A DNA stretch of 19,106 bases from Acidimicrobiales bacterium (GTDB lineage: Bacteria > Actinomycetota > Acidimicrobiia > Acidimicrobiales > Ilumatobacteraceae): positions 1 through 19,106 of the forward strand of contig JAURHL010000017.1 of assembly GCA_030833305.1 (NCBI GenBank), written 5' to 3'. Each line of letters starts with the position of its first letter. Position 1 is the first letter of the stretch. The notes below the pieces were generated by a model. That model made no database searches. It was given only the letters and a program-made list of their open reading frames with translations, and was not told where the DNA came from. Made by a program: the position numbers and the translations under genes. Positions 1 to 7,715 of the stretch are shown piece by piece.

Positions 1-48
1 ATAGTGCCGCGCCAACTTGTAACAGGTGTAGATGAACTCGTGCGCCAT
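1..48 (-). CDS. ettA: EttA-like ABC-F ATPase, N-terminal fragment
   Basis: Only the first 16 codons are in the window; the gene runs off the left edge. The peptide begins MAHEFIYTCYKLARHY. This matches the characteristic start of energy-dependent translational throttle protein EttA, which in actinobacteria begins Met-Ala-Glu-Phe-Ile-Tyr-Thr before the first ABC domain. A clear Shine-Dalgarno sequence (CGGAGG on the minus strand, + positions 55-60) lies six bases before the ATG. EttA is a ribosome-binding ABC-F ATPase that couples translation initiation to the ATP/ADP ratio; that role is family knowledge. No Walker motif is visible because of the truncation, so the call rests on the N-terminal signature alone. 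It is divergent from the membrane protein at 201. Confidence 0.7.
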   Translation of the reverse strand, partial: MAHEFIYTCYKLARHY

Positions 49-54
49 GGGAAG

Positions 55-73
55 CCTCCGGTGGTCAAGGCTA
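55..73 (-). promoter_or_regulatory. putative promoter -10 and SD of the ettA-like gene
   Basis: On the minus strand TAGCCT (+ positions 68-73) could be a -10 element. It would start transcription near 61 and leave a 12-base leader carrying CGGAGG (55-60) in front of the ATG at 48. Unlike most promoters in this window, this start has a good ribosome binding site. No convincing -35 element is seen. Confidence 0.4.
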
Positions 74-147
74 GTGCCCGACCGTCGAGGCCTTCCTGCC
101 CGCACGTGCAGACGGTCGACATCAACCCCTGGCGGGGCGTGGTTTGG

Positions 148-195
148 TACGTTGCTTCGGTCCGTGTGCTTTTCGGCCGGACACCTTGAAGGAGG
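148..195 (+). promoter_or_regulatory. putative promoter -10 and SD of the PuuD-like gene
   Basis: TACGTT at 148-153 is a plausible -10, giving a start near 160 and a leader of about 40 bases. AAGGAGGAA at 188-196 is a strong Shine-Dalgarno sequence five bases before the ATG at 201. It decides that start over earlier in-frame starts such as the one at 144. Confidence 0.45.
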
Positions 196-200
196 AACTC

Positions 201-971
201 ATGGAAATTTTCACCTCGGATGGTTTTCCGATCTTCGTGCGGTCGTTGCACGTTCTGGCCGGAATTGCCTGGATTGGTCTGTTGTATTACTTCAACTTCG
301 TTCAGGTGCCAGGCCTTGCTGCCTATGGCGATGAGGGCAAGGCCCGCAACATCACCGTCACCCAGATCGCCACGCGCGCCCTGTGGTGGTTCCGCTGGGC
401 CGCGGTTGTCACCCTGGTGCTTGGACTTCTTCTCATCGGAGTGACCAAGGACTACATGAAAGATTTCATGGGTGATGAGTCCGTGAATCTCTCAGCAAAT
501 GCGGCGATCTTCGTGGGCATGGTGCTCGGCATCACCATGGCAGCCAACGTGTGGATGGTCATCTGGAAGAACCAGAAGATCGTGCTGGCCAACGCCGCCA
601 ACGTTCTCGCCGGTGGCGAGGCCGATCCGGGTGCCGCGTCCGCGGGCCGTCGCGCGGTGCTGGCAAGCCGCCAGAACATGATCTTCTCGTTTTCCATGCT
701 GTGGTTCATGGTGGGAGCGGCCCACTTTTACAATTCTCTGGGGTTTGCCGATAAAGAGAACGAGCTAGCGGCGGGCGGAGCTTGGATGTTCGTGATCATC
801 TCGGTGGTCATCGGTGGGGTTCTCCAGTTGAACGCACTGGGCAAGTTGGGTGGCACCGCCAACACCAACAAGTTGTTGTGGCCCTACGAGAGTCACAAGA
901 ACGCCATGATCACCGGCGGAGTTCTGTTCGTGGTCCTCTACGTGCTCAGTGAGATCCTGCTGAAGGCTTGA
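201..971 (+). CDS. urate oxidase N-terminal (PuuD-like) membrane protein
   Basis: A 256-residue integral membrane protein with about six hydrophobic segments, near residues 10-30, 62-82, 100-122, 160-182, 195-215 and 232-253. The first helix carries the pattern RSLHVLAGIAWIG, typical of the Urate_ox_N/PuuD family of membrane proteins (an early HxxAGIxWIG helix). A later segment resembles the family's 'Met-Leu-Trp-Phe-Met ... Ala-His-Phe' helix. True PuuD urate hydroxylases carry a C-terminal cytochrome c domain; this protein has no CxxCH and ends after the membrane part. It may therefore be a haem- or quinone-linked relative and not a urate hydroxylase. No purine-degradation genes lie nearby. 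The start is fixed by a strong SD at 188-196. Family assignment is moderate; substrate unknown. Confidence 0.6.
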   Translation: MEIFTSDGFPIFVRSLHVLAGIAWIGLLYYFNFVQVPGLAAYGDEGKARNITVTQIATRALWWFRWAAVVTLVLGLLLIGVTKDYMKDFMGDESVNLSANAAIFVGMVLGITMAANVWMVIWKNQKIVLANAANVLAGGEADPGAASAGRRAVLASRQNMIFSFSMLWFMVGAAHFYNSLGFADKENELAAGGAWMFVIISVVIGGVLQLNALGKLGGTANTNKLLWPYESHKNAMITGGVLFVVLYVLSEILLKA

Positions 972-1002
972 TCGCCCTCACCCGCATCTTCGGCGAACGA
1001 GA

Positions 1003-1030
1003 GAAGGACCGCCCCTCGGGGCGGTCCTTC
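1003..1030. terminator. bidirectional intrinsic terminator hairpin
   Basis: A perfect 13-bp stem (1003-1015 with 1018-1030), GC-rich with GAAGG/CCTTC ends and a minimal TC loop, lies between two convergent genes that stop at 971 (+) and 1053 (-). There is no long T-tract on either side, as is usual in high-GC actinobacteria. Confidence 0.8.
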
Positions 1031-1052
1031 TGCATGTCGACGGTGTGGGGAG

Positions 1053-1451
1053 TCAGGAAACGATGAGGGGGCTGTTCATGTTCCCATGTCCGGGGATCGT
1101 GCAGTAGATCGAATACTCGCCGGCTTCCAACGTGATCGTGCCTCGGTCAAAATCGCCCCGACTTCCCACGACCAGCTCCAGGTCACCGACCACCTTGTCG
1201 CCCTGACGCACCACCAGCACGTGCTTCACGCTGTCGTCGTTGGCCAGGAAGACGTCGATCTCGCCAGCGGGCGCGGTGTAGGTGTTGGCGTCCCAACGGA
1301 TGGTGGGAACGGCCTTGACGACCAGATCGGCGTCGGTGGGGACCGAGTACTCGGGAGTGGTGGTGCCACCGCCGCCGCACGCGGAGAGCACGAGGGCAGT
1401 TCCGGCGACGACGCCGACGAGTGAACGCGAACGGGGGAAGGCGAATGACAT
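1053..1451 (-). CDS. cupredoxin-like lipoprotein (blue copper protein)
   Basis: A 132-residue secreted lipoprotein. It has Arg/Lys residues near the N-terminus, a hydrophobic stretch (about 11-22) and a lipobox VLSAC with Cys25 as the lipidation site, then a short Gly/Thr linker and one cupredoxin beta-sandwich (about 40-132). Copper-ligand candidates are His77 (KHVLVV), Cys117 and His122 (YCTIPGH), and Met125. The Cys-x4-His spacing is normal, but the Met follows His after two residues where many relatives have about four, so the axial ligand is less certain. The likely role is electron transfer on the outer face of the membrane, possibly linked to respiration; that is inference. The ATG at 1451 is supported by a leaderless promoter. 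It is monocistronic, between a terminator and the divergent kgd. Confidence 0.85.
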   Translation of the reverse strand: MSFAFPRSRSLVGVVAGTALVLSACGGGGTTTPEYSVPTDADLVVKAVPTIRWDANTYTAPAGEIDVFLANDDSVKHVLVVRQGDKVVGDLELVVGSRGDFDRGTITLEAGEYSIYCTIPGHGNMNSPLIVS

Positions 1452-1463
1452 GAACCGAATCTA
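1452..1463 (-). promoter_or_regulatory. leaderless promoter -10 of the cupredoxin gene
   Basis: On the minus strand TAGATT is followed by exactly six bases (CGGTTC) and then ATG. Transcription would start at the A of the ATG. No SD is present. Confidence 0.6.
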
Positions 1464-1562
1464 CAAGTAGGAACTTGCGAAAATCAAACCTCGGAGGAAA
1501 CGAGCGGCCATCGGAGTTCAGTTCGCGGGACATAACACCGCAGGTGAGTGCATGGGGAGGGG

Positions 1563-1574
1563 TACAGTTTCCCC
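1563..1574 (+). promoter_or_regulatory. leaderless promoter -10 of kgd
   Basis: TACAGT (1563-1568), six bases (TTCCCC), then GTG at 1575. The arrangement matches seven other starts in the window and selects GTG 1575 over the in-frame GTG at 1548. The SD-like GGGGAGGGG at 1554-1562 would lie upstream of the transcript. Confidence 0.6.
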
Positions 1575-4500
1575 GTGTCCGAAACGCTGATCCCCCCGAC
1601 TGACGCTCAGCCCGACTTCGGGGCCAACTCCTGGCTCGTGGAGGAGATGTACGAGCAGTTCCGCCTCGATCCGTCCTCGGTGGGCGAGTCGTGGCGCGAG
1701 TTCTTCTCGGACTACAAGTCGCTCACGTCGGGATCCCCGTCGGCGACCCCGGCCCCGGTCGCGGCCCCCGTGCCCGCCTCCAACGGGGCGGCGCCCGCCG
1801 CGGTCACACCGACGCCGACACCTGCCGCCACCCCCGACGCCGGCGAGCCGATCAAGGGTGCCGGTGTGGCCATCGTGGCCAACATGGAGCGCAGCCTCAC
1901 CGTTCCGACCGCCACCAGCTTCCGCAACATCCCGGCCAAGTTGCTCGAGGTGAATCGTTCGGTCGTCAACGGCTACCGAAGCCGCACCGGTCAGAGCAAG
2001 GTGAGTTTCACCCACATCATCGGCTACGCGATCGTGCGCGCCATCGCCGACGCGGTGCCGCAGATGAACAACGCCTACCTCGAAGGCCCCGACGGCAAGC
2101 CGCGCATCGTGCGAAACGCCCACGTGAGCATGGGGCTGGCCGTCGACGTGGCCAAGTCCGACGGCAGTCGCAATCTGGTGGTGCCCGTGTTGCGTGACGC
2201 CGACACGTTGTCGTTCGCCGACTTCGTCGTGGCCTACGAGGACCTGGTGCGCAAGGTCAAGCAGAACAAGCTGCAGATCTCGGACTTTCAGGGTGCGACC
2301 ATCAGCCTCACGAATCCGGGAACCATCGGCACCGTGCAGAGTGTCCCGCGTTTGATGCCCGGACAGGGCGTCATTGTCGGCGTCGGTTCCATCGATTACC
2401 CGGCCGAGTTCCAGGGTGCCGACGAGCGTGCGCTGGCCACCCTCGGCATCTCCAAGGTCATCACCGTCACGTCCACCTACGACCACCGCATCATCCAGGG
2501 TGCCGAGAGTGGCCTGTTCTTGAAGCGGGTGCACGAATTGTTGTTGGGCGAGCACGGCTTCTACGAGTCGGTGTTCCGCAGCCTCGGTGTTCCGTACGAA
2601 GCGGTGAAGTGGCGCGTCGACATCAACCCCATGGACAGCGAAGAGGCGATGCTGCACAAGCAGATGCAGGTCGCCACGCTCATTCGCGTGCACCGAGTGC
2701 GCGGACACCTCATCGCCGACATCGATCCGTTGCGCTGGAAGGAACCCAAACTCCCGGTGGAACTGGACCCCATCACCTATGGATTGTCCATCTGGGACCT
2801 CGACCGCGAGTTCCTCACCGGTGGCGTGGCCGGCACCACGAAGATGACGTTGGGTGATCTGCTCGGTGTCCTTCGCGACGCGTATTGCCGGACCATCGGC
2901 ATCGAGTACATGCACATTCAGGACACCGACGAACAACGTTGGATCCAGTCGCACTTCGAGGGCGTGTCGTTCGAGCTTTCGAAGGACGAGAAACACCGGG
3001 TACTGGAGCGATTGAACGCCGCCGAAGCCTTCGAGAAGTTCCTCGCCACCAAGTACGTGGGCACCAAGCGCTTCGGACTGGAGGGTGCCGAGAGTGCCGT
3101 CCCGATCATGGACGAGATCCTGTCGCGCGCGGCGAATGCGGGCCTGGATTCGGCGGTGGTGGGTATGGCGCATCGCGGACGCTTGAACATCCTGGCCAAT
3201 GTGATGGGCAAGAGTCTCGAACACATCTTCAAGGAGTTCGAGGGCTACGTCGATCCGTCGGCCGTGCAGGGATCGGGTGACGTGAAGTACCACCTCGGCG
3301 CCTCGGGCCATCATCAGAGTCCGGCCGGAAACGAGATCAAGATCGAACTCGCGGCGAACCCGAGCCACCTCGAAACGGTGGACCCGTTGGTGTTGGGCAT
3401 GGTGCGCGCGCGCCAGGATCAGATCGAGCCGCCGGGTTCGTTCCCTGCCCTGCCCATCCTCATTCACGGCGACGCCGCGTTCGCCGGTCAGGGTCTGGTC
3501 GCCGAATGCCTCGGCATGAGCGACATCAACGGCTACCGCGTCGGCGGGACCATCCATCTCATCATCAACAACCAGATCGGCTTCACCACTTCACCGCAGT
3601 TCGCGCGTTCGTCGCTGTATTGCAGCGACGTGGCCAAAATGGTGCAGGCTCCGATCTTCCACGTGAACGGTGACGATCCCGAGGCGTGCGTACGTGTGGC
3701 GCGTTTGGCCTGGGAATACCGCCAGCGATTCCACAAGGACGTTGTTATCGACATGGTGTGCTACCGCCGCCACGGTCACAACGAAGGCGACGATCCCAGC
3801 TACACGCAGCCGCTCATGTACAAGGCCATCGCCGAGAAGCGCAGCGTGCGCAAACTGTACGTCGAGACCCTCGTGGGACGAGGCGACATCACGCTCGAAG
3901 AAGCCGAACAAGCCCTCGACGACTTCCAGCGCAAGTTGCAGGTCGCTCTGGATGACACGCGCGCTCACGCACCGGCTCCCACCAAGGTGGCCAAGCCGCC
4001 CAAGCCGGTCGGCGTTCTGCCACACGTGAACACGGGCGTGGAACGAGCGACCCTCGATCGGATCTTCGCCCAGCTCACCAACTATCCGGCCGATTTCACG
4101 CCCCATCCGAAGTTGGCCAAACAGTTCGAGGCTCGTGCCAAGGCCTACAACGAGCAGGGCGACATCGAATGGGCCACGGGTGAAGCATTGGCTTTCGGCT
4201 CGTTGGTTCTCGAGGGCTGCCCGGTGCGTTTGGCGGGCGAGGATTCGCGCCGCGGAACCTTCAGCCAGCGCCACGCCGCGCTCATCGACAACACCAACGA
4301 GCGCGTGTGGATCCCGCTGTCCGAACTGCCCGGGGCCGAGAAGTTCTGGGTGTACGACTCGTTGCTGTCCGAGTACGCCGCGGTCGGGTTCGAGTACGGA
4401 TACGCCCACGCCAACCCCGAGGCCCTCGTGTTGTGGGAGGCGCAGTTCGGCGACTTCGTCAACGGAGCCCAGATCATCATCGACCAGTACATCGTGGCCG

Positions 4501-5192
4501 CCGAGGACAAGTGGAATCAGCACAACGCTCTGGTCATGTTGTTGCCGCACGGATACGAGGGTCAGGGCCCGGAACACAGCTCGGCGCGTATCGAGCGCTT
4601 CCTCACGCTGTGCGCCGAGGACAACATCCAAGTGGTGAACGCCACCACGGCCGCCCAGTATTTCCACGTTCTTCGTCGTCAGATGCACCGCGAGGTGCGC
4701 AAGCCGTTGGTGATCTTCACGCCCAAAGCCCCATTGCGCATGAAGGAATCGCGTTCGCGCATCAGCGAACTCGAACCCGGAACCTCGTTCCAGGAAGTTC
4801 TCGACGATCCGGCCGTCACCGATCGTGCGTCGGTCAAGCGCGTGGTGTTCTGTTCGGGCAAGGTGGCCTGGGACGCGATGGCCGAGCGAAACAAGCGCAA
4901 CGCACCCGTGGCCGTCGTGCGCGTGGAGCAGCTGTATCCGTTCCCGATCGAACAGATGGCCGAGATCCTCGCCAAATACCCCAATGCCCGCGAGGTGGTG
5001 TGGTTGCAGGAGGAGCCGAGCAACATGGGCCCCTGGCACTTCGTCGAACACCGGTTGTGGCGCATCAAGGACCAGGGCTACGACCTGCGACGTGTGGCGC
5101 GCGTGGCCAGTGGTAGCCCGGCCACCGGCTCCAAGACCGTTCACGATCAGGAACTGGCCGACCTGATGGACGAGACGTTCCAGAATCTCTGA
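1575..5192 (+). CDS. kgd: multifunctional 2-oxoglutarate dehydrogenase E1 / 2-oxoglutarate decarboxylase (E2-E1 fusion)
   Basis: A 1205-residue TCA-cycle enzyme that decarboxylates 2-oxoglutarate on thiamine diphosphate and transfers the succinyl group. Residues 14-48 hold the N-terminal segment (SWLVEEMYEQF) seen in mycobacterial Kgd and in E1o. A Pro/Ala linker follows to about residue 90. An E2-type succinyltransferase domain occupies about 95-335, with catalytic His304 in the YDHRIIQG motif. The E1 part follows, with the ThDP-binding region (HGDAAFAGQG near residue 633, then NNQIGFTT) and a transketolase-like C-terminal half. No lipoyl domain is present, as in the mycobacterial and corynebacterial fusions, which take lipoylated E2 from another subunit. 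Length matches Kgd (about 1230). The gene stands alone under its own promoter and converges with a HAD gene. Confidence 0.97.
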   Translation: MSETLIPPTDAQPDFGANSWLVEEMYEQFRLDPSSVGESWREFFSDYKSLTSGSPSATPAPVAAPVPASNGAAPAAVTPTPTPAATPDAGEPIKGAGVAIVANMERSLTVPTATSFRNIPAKLLEVNRSVVNGYRSRTGQSKVSFTHIIGYAIVRAIADAVPQMNNAYLEGPDGKPRIVRNAHVSMGLAVDVAKSDGSRNLVVPVLRDADTLSFADFVVAYEDLVRKVKQNKLQISDFQGATISLTNPGTIGTVQSVPRLMPGQGVIVGVGSIDYPAEFQGADERALATLGISKVITVTSTYDHRIIQGAESGLFLKRVHELLLGEHGFYESVFRSLGVPYEAVKWRVDINPMDSEEAMLHKQMQVATLIRVHRVRGHLIADIDPLRWKEPKLPVELDPITYGLSIWDLDREFLTGGVAGTTKMTLGDLLGVLRDAYCRTIGIEYMHIQDTDEQRWIQSHFEGVSFELSKDEKHRVLERLNAAEAFEKFLATKYVGTKRFGLEGAESAVPIMDEILSRAANAGLDSAVVGMAHRGRLNILANVMGKSLEHIFKEFEGYVDPSAVQGSGDVKYHLGASGHHQSPAGNEIKIELAANPSHLETVDPLVLGMVRARQDQIEPPGSFPALPILIHGDAAFAGQGLVAECLGMSDINGYRVGGTIHLIINNQIGFTTSPQFARSSLYCSDVAKMVQAPIFHVNGDDPEACVRVARLAWEYRQRFHKDVVIDMVCYRRHGHNEGDDPSYTQPLMYKAIAEKRSVRKLYVETLVGRGDITLEEAEQALDDFQRKLQVALDDTRAHAPAPTKVAKPPKPVGVLPHVNTGVERATLDRIFAQLTNYPADFTPHPKLAKQFEARAKAYNEQGDIEWATGEALAFGSLVLEGCPVRLAGEDSRRGTFSQRHAALIDNTNERVWIPLSELPGAEKFWVYDSLLSEYAAVGFEYGYAHANPEALVLWEAQFGDFVNGAQIIIDQYIVAAEDKWNQHNALVMLLPHGYEGQGPEHSSARIERFLTLCAEDNIQVVNATTAAQYFHVLRRQMHREVRKPLVIFTPKAPLRMKESRSRISELEPGTSFQEVLDDPAVTDRASVKRVVFCSGKVAWDAMAERNKRNAPVAVVRVEQLYPFPIEQMAEILAKYPNAREVVWLQEEPSNMGPWHFVEHRLWRIKDQGYDLRRVARVASGSPATGSKTVHDQELADLMDETFQNL

Positions 5193-5194
5193 AT

Positions 5195-5213
5195 GTTGCG
5201 CGCTCAGCGCAAC
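5195..5213. terminator. bidirectional terminator hairpin between kgd and the HAD gene
   Basis: A 7-bp perfect stem (GTTGCGC with GCGCAAC) with a 5-base loop sits in the 11-base gap between the convergent stop codons and covers the HAD stop codon. No T-tract follows, so strength is uncertain. Confidence 0.5.
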
Positions 5214-5863
5214 GTCAATCCGAGCACCGACTCCAGATCCGTGATGGCCTGATCGGCACTCAGCACCTTGATGGTGAGCATGCCCATCGCTGCCGCTGGC
5301 TTCAGGTTGATCCCCAGATCGTCGAGGAAGACGCACTCGATGGGAGGCACGGCCAACATGTCGCAGGCGATCTCGTAGAAACGGGGCTCGGGCTTGCGCA
5401 CGCCCACCTTGGAACTCTCGACGATGGCATCGAAGCGCTCCATGATGACGTCGATCTCGGCCTCGCGACTGTTGGCCGGTCGATCGGTGACGCCGTCTCC
5501 GCCCACCATGTTGTTGGTGAGACAGGCCGTCTTGTAGCCGGCGGCCTTCACGAGGTCGAGGGCCCGCACCATCTCCGGGCGGATGTCGCCCTTCAACATC
5601 GACAAGACATCGGCTCCGCGAATCGCGAATCCGAGCTTGGATGCCTCATCGGAGAAAGCGGTATCGAACTCGGTGGCCGAGATGTCGTTGCGTTCGAACC
5701 GAGCCCACGCATTGTGGTCCGGGTCGGTGGCGTTGATCCGCCGGATGGTGTCGGGGGGCACCCCGAGTCGGGCCTCCAGACGATTGAAAGCCTCGAACGG
5801 GCTGGTGAGGATCACCCCTCCGAAGTCCCACAGCACGGCCGAAATCGTGGTTGAACCAGTCAC
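5204..5863 (-). CDS. HAD-superfamily hydrolase (subfamily IA, ACAD10/epoxide-hydrolase N-domain type)
   Basis: A 219-residue cytoplasmic HAD phosphohydrolase. Motif I is VLWDFGGV with nucleophile Asp13; the usual second Asp of DxD is replaced by Gly, as in the soluble epoxide hydrolase N-terminal and ACAD10-like group. Motif II is LTNN (Thr116), motif III is Lys157 in VRKPEPRFYEIA, and motif IV is VFLDDLGIN (Asp181/Asp182). Residues 15-85 form the helical cap. All catalytic residues except that second Asp are present, so activity is likely, perhaps on a small phosphorylated metabolite; the substrate cannot be read from sequence. The GTG start at 5863 is supported by TACGAT six bases upstream. 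The gene is divergent from the RNase-S1 gene. Confidence 0.9.
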   Translation of the reverse strand: MTGSTTISAVLWDFGGVILTSPFEAFNRLEARLGVPPDTIRRINATDPDHNAWARFERNDISATEFDTAFSDEASKLGFAIRGADVLSMLKGDIRPEMVRALDLVKAAGYKTACLTNNMVGGDGVTDRPANSREAEIDVIMERFDAIVESSKVGVRKPEPRFYEIACDMLAVPPIECVFLDDLGINLKPAAAMGMLTIKVLSADQAITDLESVLGLTLR

Positions 5864-5875
5864 ATCTCGATCGTA
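5864..5875 (-). promoter_or_regulatory. leaderless promoter -10 of the HAD gene
   Basis: On the minus strand TACGAT, six bases (CGAGAT), then GTG at 5863. Same geometry as other starts in the window. Confidence 0.6.
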
Positions 5876-5919
5876 GGGCTATCCCCAGTGGCGAACCCTA
5901 TTGGTGGTTGACTGGCAGG

Positions 5920-6909
5920 GTGCCCAGACATGTCATCGTCGACGGTTCGAACATCGCCACCGAGGGTCGTTCGAAGCCCAGCTTGAAGCAACTGAACGAA
6001 GCAGTGATGTCCTTCATGGCCGATCATCCCAAGGACGTCATCACGGTCATCGTGGATGCCACCTTCGGCCATCGCATCGACGCCAAGGAGACCAAGGCGT
6101 TCGACAAGGCGGTCGAGCACAACGAGTTGGTCACACCGCCGGCGGGAACCGTCGGTCGAGGCGATGGCTTCGTCCTGAGCATTGCTCAGAAGGTCGGTGC
6201 TTCCATTCTTTCGAACGACAGCTACCAAGAGTTCCATGGTCAGTATCCGTGGTTGTTCGACGAGGGCCGTCTGATCGGCGGCAAGCCGGTTCCGAACGTC
6301 GGCTGGGTGTTCGTGAATCGCACACCGGTGCGAGGGGACAAAAGCCGCCGCTCGATTCGAGACGCCGAAAAGGGTGGAAAGAAGGAATCCGCTCCCAAGG
6401 CGAAGGTCAGCGCCGCGGCGATGAAGCCGATGCCGGTGCCCAAGGCTCCGCCCCCGGGTGCCACGTTGCCGGCGAAAAAGACCGCTACGGCACCCACGGG
6501 CAGAACGGTGAACGAGGTTCTTCCGTTCATTCAGTTCGTCGAGAAGCACGGCGTCGGCTCGGTCGTCGATGGCGTCGTCGACAGTTACTCCTCGCATGGC
6601 GCCTATGTGGTCATCGGCGACGTGCGGGGCTACGTTCCATTGCGTTTGTACAGCAGCCCGCCACCGCGTTCGGCCCGTGAAGTGATGAAGTTGGGAGACA
6701 CCATCACCCTCGAGGTGGTGGAGATCATTCCCGGCCGACGCAGTGTCGACCTGAAACCGACCACGCGAAAGGCCGCGCCGGCCAAGGCGTCGACGGCGAA
6801 GAAGTCGGTCGCTCCGAAGAAGACGGCGGCTCCGAAGAAAGCGGTGCCGAAAAAGTCGGTCGCCAAGAAGTCCGCGCCCGCCAAGAAGGCGACCCCGCGT
6901 CGTTCGTGA
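5920..6909 (+). CDS. Regnase (Zc3h12a)-like NYN ribonuclease with S1 domain and basic tail
   Basis: A 329-residue predicted RNA-cleaving protein. Residues 3-137 form a PIN-like NYN domain of the Zc3h12a/Regnase type: VIVDGSN (Asp8), VIVDATF (Asp46), GRGDGFVLSIA (Asp82) and LSNDSYQEF (Asp100). The last two closely follow the Regnase catalytic pattern, Asp-rich then SNDxYxx. Residues 138-197 are a charged Lys/Pro/Ala linker. Residues 211-278 form an S1 RNA-binding domain (GSVVDGVVDSYSSHGAYV, then GYVPLRL). Residues 280-329 are a Lys/Ala/Pro tail of AKK/PKK repeats like histone H1. The likely role is RNA decay or processing on nucleic acid; targets are unknown. GTG 5920 is preferred because beta strand 1 begins at residue 4; a TTG at 5851 would overlap the divergent gene. 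TTGACT six bases upstream is only a weak -10. Confidence 0.85.
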   Translation: MPRHVIVDGSNIATEGRSKPSLKQLNEAVMSFMADHPKDVITVIVDATFGHRIDAKETKAFDKAVEHNELVTPPAGTVGRGDGFVLSIAQKVGASILSNDSYQEFHGQYPWLFDEGRLIGGKPVPNVGWVFVNRTPVRGDKSRRSIRDAEKGGKKESAPKAKVSAAAMKPMPVPKAPPPGATLPAKKTATAPTGRTVNEVLPFIQFVEKHGVGSVVDGVVDSYSSHGAYVVIGDVRGYVPLRLYSSPPPRSAREVMKLGDTITLEVVEIIPGRRSVDLKPTTRKAAPAKASTAKKSVAPKKTAAPKKAVPKKSVAKKSAPAKKATPRRS

Positions 6910-6929
6910 CGCGACCACCCCCGATCGCC

Positions 6930-6941
6930 TACGGTTCAGTC
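6930..6941 (+). promoter_or_regulatory. leaderless promoter -10 of xthA
   Basis: TACGGT (6930-6935), six bases (TCAGTC), then GTG at 6942. GTGACG at 6906-6911, overlapping the previous stop codon, could be a -35 at an 18-base spacing. This selects GTG 6942 over GTG 6906. Confidence 0.6.
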
Positions 6942-7715
6942 GTGCGTCTGGCCACCTGGAACGTCAACTCTCTGCGCGCTCGCATGCCTCGAGTGGAGGA
7001 GTGGTTCGCCGACGTTCGTCCCGATGTCGTCTGCATGCAGGAGACCAAGCTCGCCGAGGACGCGTTTCCCCACGACTTTTTCGAGGCTCGCGGTTACGAG
7101 TCGATTCACCATGGCCAGGGTCAATGGAATGGCGTGGCCATCGTCAGTCGAGTGGGCCTCGACAAGCCGGTGCGGGGGTTCGCCGACGGACAGGAAGCCG
7201 ATCCCGAGGCGCGGTTGGTGACCGCCACCTGTGCAGGCGTTCGCGTCAGTTCGGTGTACGTCCCCAATGGTCGTGAACTCGATCACGACCATTACCGCTA
7301 CAAGTTGGCGTGGATGAAGCGATTGGTCGCCCATCTGGAGGCGAACGAGTCGTCGGCATCCGACGTCATCGTCACGGGGGACTTCAACATTGCGCCCGAT
7401 GATCGCGACGTTCACGATCCGTCGAAGTACGTCGGGGCCACCCACGTCAGCGAGCCCGAACGTCGGGCCCTGCGGGAACTCGAACAGTGGGGGATGAGCG
7501 ACGTCTTTCGCCGTCACCATGCCGACGAAAAGCTGTTCTCCTGGTGGGACTACCGCGCCGGGGCGTTCAACCAGGGTCATGGCATGCGCATCGACCTGGT
7601 GATGGCCACGGAGTCGGTGGCGACGAAGTGCCGATGGATCGCCGTCGATCGTCAAGCACGCAAAGGGGAAAAGCCCAGTGATCACGCGCCCGTGGTGGTG
7701 GACATAGATGTCTGA
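6942..7715 (+). CDS. xthA: exodeoxyribonuclease III / AP endonuclease
   Basis: A 257-residue ExoIII-family Mg-dependent nuclease of base excision repair. It begins MRLATWNVNSLRAR, the usual start of the family, with metal ligand Asn7. Further motifs are VVCMQETK (catalytic Glu), VYVPNGRE (Tyr), VTGDFNIAP (Asp/Asn), MRIDLVMA (Asp) and the terminal SDHAPVVVD (catalytic His). All expected active-site residues are present and the length is normal (about 255-270). A GTG at 6906 overlapping the previous stop would add 12 unconserved residues; the shorter start is preferred on both family and promoter grounds. The downstream thioesterase start overlaps its last codons, so the two are probably co-transcribed. 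Confidence 0.96.
   Translation: MRLATWNVNSLRARMPRVEEWFADVRPDVVCMQETKLAEDAFPHDFFEARGYESIHHGQGQWNGVAIVSRVGLDKPVRGFADGQEADPEARLVTATCAGVRVSSVYVPNGRELDHDHYRYKLAWMKRLVAHLEANESSASDVIVTGDFNIAPDDRDVHDPSKYVGATHVSEPERRALRELEQWGMSDVFRRHHADEKLFSWWDYRAGAFNQGHGMRIDLVMATESVATKCRWIAVDRQARKGEKPSDHAPVVVDIDV

Noticed and set aside
1554..1574. Hairpin GGGGAGG with TTTCCCC that could hide the kgd ribosome binding site
   Set aside because: The TACAGT-N6-GTG layout puts transcription start at GTG 1575, so the hairpin would not be in the mRNA.
1518..3557. A 679-codon open frame on the minus strand opposite kgd
   Set aside because: It mirrors kgd codons, is rich in Arg/His/Asp/Val with no domain, and the plus strand is a certain gene.
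3591..5336. A 581-codon minus-strand frame opposite the second half of kgd
   Set aside because: Same shadow effect of high GC at third positions; no recognisable motif, and it runs into the HAD gene in another frame.
6760..6906. AAGAAG-rich repeats as a possible repeat array
   Set aside because: They are the coding sequence of the Lys/Ala/Pro tail of the RNase-S1 protein, not a separate element.
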